Positions 1 through 7,878 of a stretch of DNA of 17,958 bases are shown piece after piece. The notes beneath the pieces were generated by a model. It did not search any database. It saw nothing but the letters and a program-made list of their open reading frames with translations, and was not told the origin of the DNA. The DNA comes from Anaerolineales bacterium. GTDB taxonomy: Bacteria > Chloroflexota > Anaerolineae > Anaerolineales > UBA11657. Location of the stretch: contig CANNEJ010000002.1 of the NCBI GenBank assembly GCA_947503585.1, forward strand, positions 1 through 17,958, in the 5' to 3' direction. Every line of letters starts with the position of its first letter. Position 1 is the first letter of the stretch. The position numbers and the translations under genes are program-made.

Positions 1-824
1 GCCGTCAGCTCTGGTAGTTTTGCAACCACCACGCTGCCGCTTGGTGCGCCATCTGATGCAGCTGCGGGCAGGCGCAGCGCACTGCGGATATCCAGCACTG
101 TCAGGATTTCACCGCGCAAATTTATGTTGCCCACAATGTATGGCGGGCAGCACGGCACGGGCGCAATATTTGCCGGTTCACAAAGCTCGTGCACCAGATC
201 CAAGTCCAAGCCATAATACGCGTGTTCGATTGTGACCACGGCGAACGCCAGCGGCTTTGAAGAAATAACGGCACCGGCTTGTCGCAACAAAGCGGCAGTG
301 CGCTGCTGCTGCACGGCTGCTGTATTAAGTCCCTTGGTTGGCGCAAAGCCCAGTGGAGCAGCAGCTGCCAGCTGGTGCTCCGCTAGTAAAGGCCACAACT
401 CACCATATTGCAGCAGCCACGCAATTTGCGCACCCAGCTTGGCCATGCGTGTGGCCAGCCGCAGCGCAATCGAATCGGCGGCAGCGTGCACGGGCACGAG
501 GTCCGCAGCAGAAATCAACTTCACATCCAGTACTTCGTTGGCCAAAATTCCCAGCGGCCCGCGGCTGCCATTCAATAACATCACACAGTCTGCCGGTTGA
601 ACGCCAGTAGGGCAGCGCCCGAGCTGCTCGCTTAGGTTTAGCACCGGCACCGTAACACCGCGCAAGTTGAAGACGCCGGATATATACGCGGGCTGGCCCG
701 GCACCACCGTCAGCTCTGGCACAGCCAGCACGCCGCGCACTTCCGCTGCAGCCACTGCAAAGAGCGTATTTTGGAACCGAAATGTTAAGTGCGGTTTTTG
801 GTCCATTAAATTACAAGCGCCCAT
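1..824 (-). CDS. Tandem CheW-domain chemotaxis coupling protein (partial, C-terminus off the left edge)
   Basis: CheW domains are SH3-like adaptors that couple chemoreceptors to the CheA kinase in the cytoplasm. Reading the minus strand from an ATG at 824 or 806 gives an open frame to the window edge. Counting from the 806 ATG, a first CheW domain covers about residues 8-145, with FQNTLFAV, then PAYISGVFNLRG and VPVLNLSEQLG. A helical Gln/Ala-rich linker follows (about 160-180). A second CheW domain starts near 186, with LAFAVVTIEHAYYGLDLDLVHE, then PPYIVGNINLRGEILTVLDI. The two 'NLRG' loops are the family hallmark. Two CheW domains in one chain are less usual than the single-domain form, and a third could lie beyond the edge. 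The 806 ATG fits the domain boundary best, but neither start has a clear Shine-Dalgarno. An in-frame TAG lies 15 codons before the 824 ATG. The family call is secure; its role in one particular chemotaxis array is inferred. Confidence 0.85.
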   Translation of the reverse strand, partial: MGACNLMDQKPHLTFRFQNTLFAVAAAEVRGVLAVPELTVVPGQPAYISGVFNLRGVTVPVLNLSEQLGRCPTGVQPADCVMLLNGSRGPLGILANEVLDVKLISAADLVPVHAAADSIALRLATRMAKLGAQIAWLLQYGELWPLLAEHQLAAAAPLGFAPTKGLNTAAVQQQRTAALLRQAGAVISSKPLAFAVVTIEHAYYGLDLDLVHELCEPANIAPVPCCPPYIVGNINLRGEILTVLDIRSALRLPAAASDGAPSGSVVVAKLPELT

Positions 825-1309
825 TCGCAGCAGGACAATCGCTAGGCAGCGGCAATCCTAAATGGAAAGAAGTTATCGGCAAAACGGGCTGATTCTGCAA
901 ATTACCACAGAATTTTGGGGCGGTGCGGCGCGTAAAACTTAGCGGCGCACCAAGGCGGTTCGTATTTCAGGGCTCCCAACCGGCATTACAGCGGGTTCCA
1001 GCGTCACCAAACGCGGATAAATGGCAAGTCACCGGAAAAAGCTGTATTTATGGGGTTATTTGCAATGAGGGCGCGCTCCAGGGAGGCGCTCACCGCCTTC
1101 CAGACATCGGCTCTTTCATACCTCTGTGGGGGCTCTGATCGACGGCGCCGCGAAAGTGGCACGGTGCCCGCAGGCAGGATTTGAGCTGGTACCGAAGCCG
1201 ATTTTGAATGCGCTGCGCTCCGGGCGCCGGTGCAGTTGGGTTCCGGCGGCTGCTTTGGTTATAGCCCGACAGCCACCGGGCCGGCAGCCGCGCTATGGCA
1301 AAGCTGCGG
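825..1309. other. 485-base stretch without a recognised gene
   Basis: This lies between the cheW-like gene and the acylase, both on the minus strand. I see no tRNA, tmRNA, RNase P or SRP signature. It holds an 8-bp stem hairpin at 1081-1101 (one G-U pair, 5-base loop). A weaker hairpin at 1264-1281 (GCCCG/CGGGC) lies just after the acylase stop. A weak minus promoter for the cheW-like gene may be TTGCCG (882-877), 16 bases, then TAGGAT (860-855). One minus frame stays open at 1162-1004 from a GTG (52 residues, including the run RADVWKAVSASLERALIANN). It has no visible ribosome site or known motif, so I do not call it a gene. Confidence 0.5.
1081..1101. terminator. Hairpin, possible terminator
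   Basis: GGGAGGCG (1081-1088) pairs with CGCCTTCC (1094-1101) across the loop CTCAC, with one G-U pair. It lies about 210 bases after the acylase stop. It has no T-run, so a factor-independent terminator role is uncertain. Confidence 0.3.
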
Positions 1310-3676
1310 TTACTCGCTGCGCGGCATTAGCACCAGCACGGCCCCCTGAGCATCCGCCCGCCCAAATGTCATGGGCACATACTCCACCGCCTGATGGCGC
1401 GCAATCAGATCCGCATAGTGTGCGCTAAGCACGTTGCCGGACTGGCCCGTGGTGTTGATGAAGCGATCTGCGGTGGGGTCTGCCATGTCAATCAGCTGGC
1501 GGTAGCTGGCCAGATGGTTTTGCAGGAAGGGTTTGGTGAAAGAATAGCCAGCTTCGTTGATGGTATAGCTGTCGCCGCCGTTGGCAATCTGGCGATGGAA
1601 CAGCGGCTTGAGCAGCGCCACCTCGCTAAAGGGCTTGTGCGGAAACTGCGTACTGTGCAGTGCTCCCCACTGCCAGTTGCTCATATTGGATCCGGCCAGC
1701 TCCTCCAGTTGGTCCAGTGCGCGCTCCAGTGCTTCGTGCGCTGCTGCGGCGCAGTCCTCACGCGGCACGCTGAGCACATTGTCGCACCAGGTGCTGCGCG
1801 GGTCGCCCAGCACGGTGGCCAGGTAGACAGGATGCTTGCGCTTTGCAAACTGCTCGTACAGGTCGCCGCGCAGTTCATCTTCAAACAACACCCGCCCGAT
1901 CTGGTAAAACCACGCCTGATAAATTGTGGCCGGCACACTGTCCACCGCCAGCGTGCCATCCCAGGCTTTGAGCTGCGCCAAGGCCTGCTCTTCCTGCGGC
2001 AGCTCGGGCTGCACCGCTTGCAGGAACGGCAGCAGTTCGCGCGCCTGCACGCTGCGCTGGTCACCCTGAATGCGGGCCATGTCGTCCATTGTCAGCTTGT
2101 CGCTGTCGCCCGCCAGCTGCAGCAGCAGTTCAGTGATGCGCTGTGCACGGTACGGCGGCGCCCAGTCGTTTGCGATGAAGTAAGGATAGTCATCGCCCAC
2201 CACGCGGTTGTTGGCGGTGACGATGAAACCGGCTGCGGGGTTATAGGCCTGCGGCAAATCTTCGAAGGGAATGTATCCGGTCCACTCGTACTTGCTATCC
2301 CAGCCCGGCACCGGCACGCTGCCATCGCCCTGCGCCCGGATGGGTATGCGGCCCGGCCCGAAGTAGCCGATGTTGCCGAGGTTGTCGGCGAAGACTATAT
2401 TTTGGCCGGGCGCCACAAAGTCTTTCAGTGCCGTGCGAAACTGGTCCCAGGTACCGGCATACGCTGCGCCCAGAAATGCGTTGAGTGTGGTGTCAGCAGC
2501 ATCCAGTGCGGTCCAGCGCAGCGCCAGTGGCTGCCCGGCGCTGCCCACCACATCGCTGATGAGCGGGCCGTGGCGTGTGCTGCGCGCTGCGTATTGGAGC
2601 GGCTCATCCACATCTTTTATGCGGATGACCTCTTCCACGACCGTCAGGTCCACAAATTTTCCATCAACCTCGTACTGGTTGGGGTTATCCGGATTTAAGC
2701 GCTCAATGTACAGGTCTTGCACATCCGGCCCGAGGTTGGTGAGGCCCCACGCAATGTTGTCGTTGTGGCCGATGATGACGCCGGGTATGCCGGGCAGAGA
2801 GGCGCCGGTTACATGCAGCTTGTCGCCTTGCAGCTCCACCAGATACCAGATGGCCGGAATCTGGCTGCCCAAATGCGGATCGTTGGCCAGCATGGGCTTC
2901 CCGCTGGCGGTGCGGCTGCCGGCCACCACCCAGCTGTTGCTGCCAGCATTGATGCCGCCCAGGTGCAGCATGGATTGCAGGCTGTCATCCAAGCGCAGCA
3001 GTGCGCTGGCTGCACTGTCATCCAGCGCCGCCAAAATAGCGGGGGCGTTCGGCGGATAGCCCGGCAGCAGGGCAGCCGCACGCTTTGCGCCCACAGCCGG
3101 CAAGAGGCGCGCACGCAGCAGTTCGGCATCCCAGTTGCCGCCCAGGTCCCACATCATCATCTTGGACCACACCAAAGAGTCGTAGACGGTCCACGGCTCG
3201 GGCTGCACGCCGAGGATCACAAACTCAAGCGGCAGCATTTGGTTCTCGGCCAGCCAGGCGTTAATGCCGGCAGTGTAGGCCTCTAGCGCAGCCTTGGGTT
3301 GCGGGTTGAGCGCGTCAAAGGCGCTGCGCGCAGCGCGGTAAAAGCCAACGGTGCGCAAAAACTTGTCTGTGTCGAGGGTGGCCTTGCCCAACATCTCGCT
3401 CAGGCGGCCGGCGCCGGTGCGGCGTTGAAACTCCATTTGAAACATGCGATCCTGCGCGTGCACGTAACCCTGCGCAAAAAAAGCGTCGTGGTCGGTGGAG
3501 GCGAAGATGTGCGGAACGCCGGCCGCATCGCGCACTATTTCCACCTGGCCATCAAGGCCGGCAATGGTGGTGGTGCCGCGGGTTTTGGGCAGGCTGAGGC
3601 TGAGCACCAGCCAGGCGGAGAGCACCAGCGCCACAAGCACGCCCGCCACAATCAGTGTGATCCGAATTTTGCGCAT
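1310..3676 (-). CDS. Penicillin acylase family N-terminal-nucleophile hydrolase
   Basis: Members of this family (peptidase S45) are made as one chain that cuts itself before a serine. The serine then becomes the N-terminal nucleophile, which hydrolyses amide bonds of beta-lactams, acyl-homoserine lactones or other N-acyl compounds. The 788-residue product has the normal family length. Residues 7-28 form a hydrophobic signal or anchor segment, so it probably acts outside the membrane. The likely cleavage site is G245/S246 in INAGSNSWVVAGSRT. Other family motifs are MLANDPHLG (about 262-270), GHNDNIAWGLTN followed by DVQDLY, DNLGNIGYFGPGRIP, and NNRVVGDDYPYF. AGAGAGGTC sits directly before the ATG as a good ribosome site. 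The gene lies 86 bases after recF on the same strand and may share its transcript. The substrate cannot be told from sequence; quorum quenching or penicillin cleavage would be guesses. Confidence 0.93.
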   Translation of the reverse strand: MRKIRITLIVAGVLVALVLSAWLVLSLSLPKTRGTTTIAGLDGQVEIVRDAAGVPHIFASTDHDAFFAQGYVHAQDRMFQMEFQRRTGAGRLSEMLGKATLDTDKFLRTVGFYRAARSAFDALNPQPKAALEAYTAGINAWLAENQMLPLEFVILGVQPEPWTVYDSLVWSKMMMWDLGGNWDAELLRARLLPAVGAKRAAALLPGYPPNAPAILAALDDSAASALLRLDDSLQSMLHLGGINAGSNSWVVAGSRTASGKPMLANDPHLGSQIPAIWYLVELQGDKLHVTGASLPGIPGVIIGHNDNIAWGLTNLGPDVQDLYIERLNPDNPNQYEVDGKFVDLTVVEEVIRIKDVDEPLQYAARSTRHGPLISDVVGSAGQPLALRWTALDAADTTLNAFLGAAYAGTWDQFRTALKDFVAPGQNIVFADNLGNIGYFGPGRIPIRAQGDGSVPVPGWDSKYEWTGYIPFEDLPQAYNPAAGFIVTANNRVVGDDYPYFIANDWAPPYRAQRITELLLQLAGDSDKLTMDDMARIQGDQRSVQARELLPFLQAVQPELPQEEQALAQLKAWDGTLAVDSVPATIYQAWFYQIGRVLFEDELRGDLYEQFAKRKHPVYLATVLGDPRSTWCDNVLSVPREDCAAAAHEALERALDQLEELAGSNMSNWQWGALHSTQFPHKPFSEVALLKPLFHRQIANGGDSYTINEAGYSFTKPFLQNHLASYRQLIDMADPTADRFINTTGQSGNVLSAHYADLIARHQAVEYVPMTFGRADAQGAVLVLMPRSE

Positions 3677-3762
3677 GACCTCTCTGGTTGGCTGCGAGTC
3701 AAGCTGCGTGGTGCTTGCGGCTGCAGCGATTCGTTTGCACCATAAATTTTACAACACCAACT

Positions 3763-4980
3763 CTAGGGCCGTTGCTGGAGTATGCCGGCTGCCACCTCCC
3801 AGATTTGGGCGCGCGCGCGAAACGGCGCGTCAAAGAGATCAGGGTCGGCGGTGGTTAGCAGCAGCTGTTCAGCACCGGTCACGCGGCGCAGCAGCTGTGC
3901 CCGGCGCTGCGGGTCCAGTTCGGCCAGCACTTCATCCAGCAGCAGGATTGGCCACTCGCCGGTGCGCGTCTGCATCCAAGCCATTTGCGCCAGCTTCAGA
4001 GCGAGCACGGCTGTGCGCCCTTGCCCACGCGAACCGTAGAGCCCAAGGTCCACGCCGTTCTCCAAGAAGCGCAGCTCGTCCCGGTGCGGCCCGATGAGTG
4101 TGCTGCCGCGCGCAGTTTCTTCTGCGCGCAGCGCACGCAGGCGCACCTGCATGCCGGCGGCAATTTCTGCAACGCCCGGCGCGGTTGGCGCAGGCCCGGC
4201 AAACAAATCCGGCTGCGCTTGTCTATTGGCGGGCTGCCTGGCAGTGAACGACGGTCGGTAGTCCAGCTGCAGCAGTGCGCGGCCGCCCGCCAGCTCGCGA
4301 TGCAGCGGGCCGGCGTGCGCCGCAAGTTCTGCGATGGCAAGTGTGCGCCGGGCGAGCAGCTGCGCACCATGCGCGCACAGCTGCCCATCCCAAAACTCCA
4401 GCTGCGTGCTGCCGTTGGTGCGCCGGTCTTGCAGCGTTTTTAGCAGCGCATTGCGCTGCGCCAGGACGCGTGTGTACCCGGCCAGCTCTGCAGCATAAGT
4501 GGCATCCACCTGGCACAGCGTTGCATCCAAATAGTTGCGCCGCCCGCCGGGGCCGCCCTCAATCAGCGCCATATCCTGTGGCAAAAACAGCACCGCGTTC
4601 ACCACACCGGCCAGGTCGCTCACGCGCTTTTTGGCGCCGTTGAGCAGTACAGTTTTGCGCAGGCGCGGCTCCGCAGCAGCGCTGGCGGGCTGGCCCAGCT
4701 CCAGGCGCACCTCTACTTTGCGAACAACGCCGCCGGCGGCCACCTCAGCTGCTATTTTTAAGTAAGGGTTGTTGTCGGTGCGGGCTGCGTCCCAGTGCAG
4801 CAGCTGGCGATCCGTGGCAGCTTGCGGCGAGTGCGCTGCCGTCAGGTAGTGCACGGCTTCCAGCAGGCTGGTCTTGCCCTGGCCATTACGGCCGCACAGA
4901 ATTACGGCGCCCGGCGGAAAGGCAGCTTCAAGGTGCCGATAGTTACGGAAATTGGTAAGCGCGAGATATTGAAGATGCAT
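3763..4980 (-). CDS. recF: DNA replication and repair protein RecF
   Basis: RecF is an SMC-like ATPase. With RecO and RecR it loads RecA at single-strand gaps and stalled forks. The 405-residue product shows the RecF start MHLQYLALTNFRNY and the Walker A loop GRNGQGKTS (residues 30-38). It also has FLPQDMALIEGGPGGRRNYLD, which is typical of RecF. The SMC signature is SRGQGR (about 317-322) and the Walker B is PILLLDEVLAELD (about 344-356). The length is at the upper end for the family. A variable insert near residues 250-275 (QPANRQAQPDLFAGPAP) accounts for some of it. The gene sits 69 bases after the kinase-SUMF1 gene and before the acylase. It is not next to dnaA, dnaN or gyrB, where recF is often found. 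I see no strong ribosome site before the ATG. Confidence 0.96.
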   Translation of the reverse strand: MHLQYLALTNFRNYRHLEAAFPPGAVILCGRNGQGKTSLLEAVHYLTAAHSPQAATDRQLLHWDAARTDNNPYLKIAAEVAAGGVVRKVEVRLELGQPASAAAEPRLRKTVLLNGAKKRVSDLAGVVNAVLFLPQDMALIEGGPGGRRNYLDATLCQVDATYAAELAGYTRVLAQRNALLKTLQDRRTNGSTQLEFWDGQLCAHGAQLLARRTLAIAELAAHAGPLHRELAGGRALLQLDYRPSFTARQPANRQAQPDLFAGPAPTAPGVAEIAAGMQVRLRALRAEETARGSTLIGPHRDELRFLENGVDLGLYGSRGQGRTAVLALKLAQMAWMQTRTGEWPILLLDEVLAELDPQRRAQLLRRVTGAEQLLLTTADPDLFDAPFRARAQIWEVAAGILQQRP

Positions 4981-5049
4981 TGGGCGGCGCGCTGTGCAAA
5001 CTGCGGCTGCCGGGCCAGCGCCGGGTGCGCGGCAGGCGGGCGGCTATGG

Positions 5050-6954
5050 TTAGGGCAGCTGGCTCACAACGCAGCGGAAGCCGATGTTGTGGGTGCCAAC
5101 CTGGTTATCAAGTGCAAAGCCGTGATACGCCGCGCGTTGTTTGGAGGCGCTGTCCGTCCAGCTGCCGTTGCGCAGGCCGTACACGCCGCCGCGAAAACTT
5201 TCTTCCGGCGGCGGGGTTGCTGTGAGCACCTGATCCAAATTGAACCAGTGGCTGCGGTAGAAACTGGACACACGCTCTGCGACGTTGCCGGCCATATCAA
5301 GCGCTCCGTACGGGCTGGCGCCGAGCGGATATGTGCCCACCGCGGTGGTGTCGCGGCTTTGCGAGGCAAAGTTTGCACGCGTGGAATCCGGCGGGGCGAC
5401 GCCCCAAGGGTATTTGTTTCCGTCCGGCCCGCGCGCAGCTTTCTCCCACTCCATGTCCGTGGGCAGGCGCCGGCCCGCCCACTCACAATAATTTGCGGAC
5501 TGCGCCCAGTTGAGCCACAGCACCGGATAGGTGGCGTATTTTTCATCGTCATAGTACTTCGCGCGCGTGCCGGAGCTTGTTTTTGCCGGCAGGGTGCAGG
5601 CGTTCGCAGCCACGCACTGTTGGTACTGGCCCACGGTAACCTCGGTGCGGTCCACCCAAAAATCCGGCAGGCTGACGGTGTTCAGCGGCTGCTCATCCAA
5701 CTGCGATGTGCGATCGCCGAAGTCGGAACCCAGAATGAAATTGCCGCCGGGCACAAACATGAGCGTGGCGCCATCGATGGCTGAAATGGCACTGGAGCCA
5801 AGCGTGGGCGGCAGCGTGGGTGTAATAGTGGGCGTGCTGGTGGGCGTGTTTGTGGGTGGCACCGGCGTGACCGTGGGCAGCGCTGTTGGGCTGGCTGTGG
5901 CGGTTGCGGTTTCTGTGGCAGCAACCATAGCTGCTTCGGCGGCGGGCGTGGCTGTGTACGCCACAATTACCACCACCTGGGTGGAGGCGGCCGGCACAAA
6001 ACTCAGGCTGCCGTTTACCTGTTGAAACACAACCATTGCAACCAGCAGTGCGCCGATCACGCTGCCGATCACAATCAATTCACGCATGAACAGTTTGGTC
6101 ACGCGCTGCAGATTTTGCAGCAGACCGGGCGACGGGGGCTCCGCCACTTCAATCGGCTCTTCAACGGCAACGGGCGGCACATTTACGTGCGGCACAATCT
6201 TGCCCAGCGCCTTGCGCATTTCGCGCACGCTTTCATAGCGGTCTTCCACGCGGAAGGCCATGGCTTTTTCCACGATGCGCGCCAGATCCTTGCCGGGCGG
6301 CTGTTCAAAGGTACTCAGTTTGCGGATGGCAAACCGGTCTGGTATGCCATTCTGGCTATCGCCCGGAATAGTGCCGGTGAGCATGAAGTACAGCACACTG
6401 CCCAGCGCATACACCTCGCTGGCGGCTGTTACCTGGCCGGTCAGCTGCTCGGGCGCCACCAGTGTGGCCGGCGTGCCGGGCCGGTGCGTTTTGCCGATAC
6501 TGAAATCCACCAGCACCGCCTGGTCTTCGCTGGTAAGCAAAATGTTGGCTGCTTTGATGTCGCGATGGAAGAGCGGTATCGACCGTTCGTGCAGGTGATG
6601 AACCGCCACCAAAATTTGCATTATCAATTCAACCGCGACAGCTTCTGAAAGCGGACCCTCGCTCTCAACGCGGTCGGCAACGCTCACGCCGCTCACGGAC
6701 TCCATTACCAGATAGCGCATGTCGCCCACTGCAAAATGGTCCAGCACACCCGCCAGGTTGGGGTGCACCACCTGGCGCAGCGCTGCGGCAATTGTGTCAA
6801 ACTCCGCGCCGTCCACGGCCCCAAATTCCTTCACCACGCACACCTGATTGCTGATGGTGTCGTACGCAGCGTACACAGTGCCGGCCTCAAACTGCGACAG
6901 CAGCGCGTCTATGCGGTAGCGATGATGAACGTGGAGGCCGGGCTGCAGGGGCAT
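5050..6954 (-). CDS. Membrane Ser/Thr protein kinase fused to an extracellular SUMF1 (formylglycine-type) domain
   Basis: The 634-residue product starts with a Hanks-type kinase (about 10-250). Lys42 (VVKEF), HRDIKAAN (130-137), the metal Asp150 and APE (167-169) are present. The glycine loop is poor (SQFEAGTVY), and DFG reads DFS (150-152). A single membrane helix follows (about 292-312), then a Thr/Pro/Ala linker (334-385). The SUMF1/FGE-type domain covers about 388-631, with MFVPGGNFILGS, FWVDRTEVTVGQY, RLPTDMEWEKAARG and GTHNIGFRCV. The usual GNVWEW is GNVAER here (557-561). The kinase should be cytoplasmic and the SUMF1 domain outside; whether the latter still has oxidase activity is unknown. 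The frame stays open upstream to 7599, but that part lies antisense to the phospholipase-like gene. The kinase fold starts right after the ATG at 6954, so I use that start. A TATAAT at 7002-6997 fits its promoter. Confidence 0.9.
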   Translation of the reverse strand: MPLQPGLHVHHRYRIDALLSQFEAGTVYAAYDTISNQVCVVKEFGAVDGAEFDTIAAALRQVVHPNLAGVLDHFAVGDMRYLVMESVSGVSVADRVESEGPLSEAVAVELIMQILVAVHHLHERSIPLFHRDIKAANILLTSEDQAVLVDFSIGKTHRPGTPATLVAPEQLTGQVTAASEVYALGSVLYFMLTGTIPGDSQNGIPDRFAIRKLSTFEQPPGKDLARIVEKAMAFRVEDRYESVREMRKALGKIVPHVNVPPVAVEEPIEVAEPPSPGLLQNLQRVTKLFMRELIVIGSVIGALLVAMVVFQQVNGSLSFVPAASTQVVVIVAYTATPAAEAAMVAATETATATASPTALPTVTPVPPTNTPTSTPTITPTLPPTLGSSAISAIDGATLMFVPGGNFILGSDFGDRTSQLDEQPLNTVSLPDFWVDRTEVTVGQYQQCVAANACTLPAKTSSGTRAKYYDDEKYATYPVLWLNWAQSANYCEWAGRRLPTDMEWEKAARGPDGNKYPWGVAPPDSTRANFASQSRDTTAVGTYPLGASPYGALDMAGNVAERVSSFYRSHWFNLDQVLTATPPPEESFRGGVYGLRNGSWTDSASKQRAAYHGFALDNQVGTHNIGFRCVVSQLP

Positions 6955-6996
6955 ACCGATAACTTGCGATGGGAACTTGAGAGCGATCCCGCGGCA

Positions 6997-7002
6997 ATTA
7001 TA
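6997..7002 (-). promoter_or_regulatory. Possible -10 box for the kinase-SUMF1 gene
   Basis: The minus strand reads TATAAT here, about 43 bases before the kinase ATG at 6954. The hexamer 17 bases upstream is GCGCCG, which is not a -35 box, so this rests on the -10 match and its position only. Confidence 0.4.
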
Positions 7003-7025
7003 GCTTTGTTGTTGTGTGCCGGCGC

Positions 7026-7053
7026 TTGACGGCGGGTGTTGCCGCCCTATACT
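7026..7053 (+). promoter_or_regulatory. Sigma-70-type promoter of the phospholipase C-like gene
   Basis: TTGACG (7026-7031), a 16-base spacer and TATACT (7048-7053) form a near-consensus promoter. Transcription would be expected to start about 7 bases after the -10 box, at or very near 7060. That is exactly the G of the likely GTG start codon, so the message would be leaderless. Confidence 0.7.
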
Positions 7054-7059
7054 CGTGCC

Positions 7060-7800
7060 GTGCCCACGCCTTTCTATCATTTGCAAGTGGCCGCGGGCCT
7101 GCCCGTCGCGTTGGATGCGCCCGGTGCGCACGGCGCCTTTCTCTTTGGCAACACCGCGCCGGATGTGCAAACGCTCTCCGGCGCAGCGCGCAGCGCTACG
7201 CACTTCTTTGACATGCCGGTTACACAGACGCCGCGCGCTGTGCTTAGCCTGCTGCAGGCGCATCCGCAGCTCGCTGCGCCCGGCCTTTTTCCCGCACAGC
7301 GCGCCTTTGTCGCCGGCTATTTGGCGCACCTGGCGCTGGACGAGCTGTGGCTGCGGGAGATCTTTCAGCCGGTGTTCGGGCCAGAGGCGGGCTGGGAGAC
7401 TTTTGGCGAACGCCTGTTTTTGCACAATGTGCTGCGCACGTACCTTGATGAGCGCGACCGGCCAACGCTGCCCGCCGGCACGGCCGCACTGCTGGCTGCT
7501 GCCGAGCCCGCCGGCTGGCTGCCGTTTGCCAGCGACACAGATTTGTGCAGCTGGCGAAATTTTTTGGTGCAACAGCTGCAGCCCGGCGCCCCCGCCCAAA
7601 CCGTCGCCGTTTTTGCACAGCGCATGGGCCGCACCCCGCAGGAGTTTGAGGCGCTGCTGGGCTCGCCGGCAGAGCTGCAGGCGCGCATCTTCAGCCGGAT
7701 AAGTGAAGCACAGCTAAATAGCTTTCAAAGCCGGGCGGCCAGCTTGTGCAAGCAGGTGGTGGACGATTTTCTGCAGCCGCCAGCGGCCGGAAATCAGTAG
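7060..7800 (+). CDS. Zinc-dependent phospholipase C family protein
   Basis: The 246-residue product resembles the zinc-dependent phospholipase C/S1-P1 nuclease-like family (PF00882 type), which use His and Asp residues to hold zinc and cleave phosphodiesters. Candidate ligands are His7 (FYHLQVA), Asp35 (FGNTAPD), His48 (ATHFFD), and His90 and Asp94 (AGYLAHLALDELW). The protein is helix-rich and has no signal peptide, so it is probably cytoplasmic. The frame also opens at GTG 7036 and TTG 7039. Those lie inside the promoter (TTGACG/TATACT), however, and the expected transcript start falls on GTG 7060, from which MPTPFYHL leads straight into the family motif. The gene is divergent from the kinase and precedes the PD40 lipoprotein by 78 bases. 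Phospholipase activity is not shown; many relatives are uncharacterised. Confidence 0.8.
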   Translation: MPTPFYHLQVAAGLPVALDAPGAHGAFLFGNTAPDVQTLSGAARSATHFFDMPVTQTPRAVLSLLQAHPQLAAPGLFPAQRAFVAGYLAHLALDELWLREIFQPVFGPEAGWETFGERLFLHNVLRTYLDERDRPTLPAGTAALLAAAEPAGWLPFASDTDLCSWRNFLVQQLQPGAPAQTVAVFAQRMGRTPQEFEALLGSPAELQARIFSRISEAQLNSFQSRAASLCKQVVDDFLQPPAAGNQ

Positions 7801-7878
7801 CCAAACCCGCGTTATAAATCCGTAAAAGTCCGGCGGCCGGGCGGGATACGCGGTGCTGCAAGGTTAGACTCAGCATGC

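Noticed and set aside
1..718. 13-base direct repeat CCGTCAGCTCTGG near 2-14 and 706-718
   Set aside because: The copies encode PELT at non-equivalent places of the two CheW domains, so a chance match is more likely than a mobile or recombination repeat.
1004..1162. Possible 52-residue minus-strand ORF from GTG
   Set aside because: Part of it reads like coding sequence, but it has no ribosome site or family and its second half loses the GC-rich third-position bias.
825..1309. Structured RNA gene
   Set aside because: Hairpins are present, but no tRNA T-loop, tmRNA ends, RNase P or SRP core motif could be found.
1394..2698. 434-codon plus-strand frame opposite the acylase
   Set aside because: It is a mirror frame of a GC-rich gene whose minus-strand product matches a known family over its full length; no motif is seen in it.
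4795..5784. 329-codon plus-strand frame opposite recF and the SUMF1 domain
   Set aside because: It spans the ends of two real genes on the other strand and shows no protein motif.
5050..6954. Call of an active formylglycine-generating enzyme
   Set aside because: The SUMF1 fold is clear, but most bacterial members are not true FGEs, and the GNVWEW motif is altered here.
6955..7599. N-terminal extension of the kinase-SUMF1 frame to 849 residues
   Set aside because: It runs antisense through the phospholipase-like gene, has Arg/Gln-rich content without any domain, and the kinase fold begins right after the ATG at 6954.
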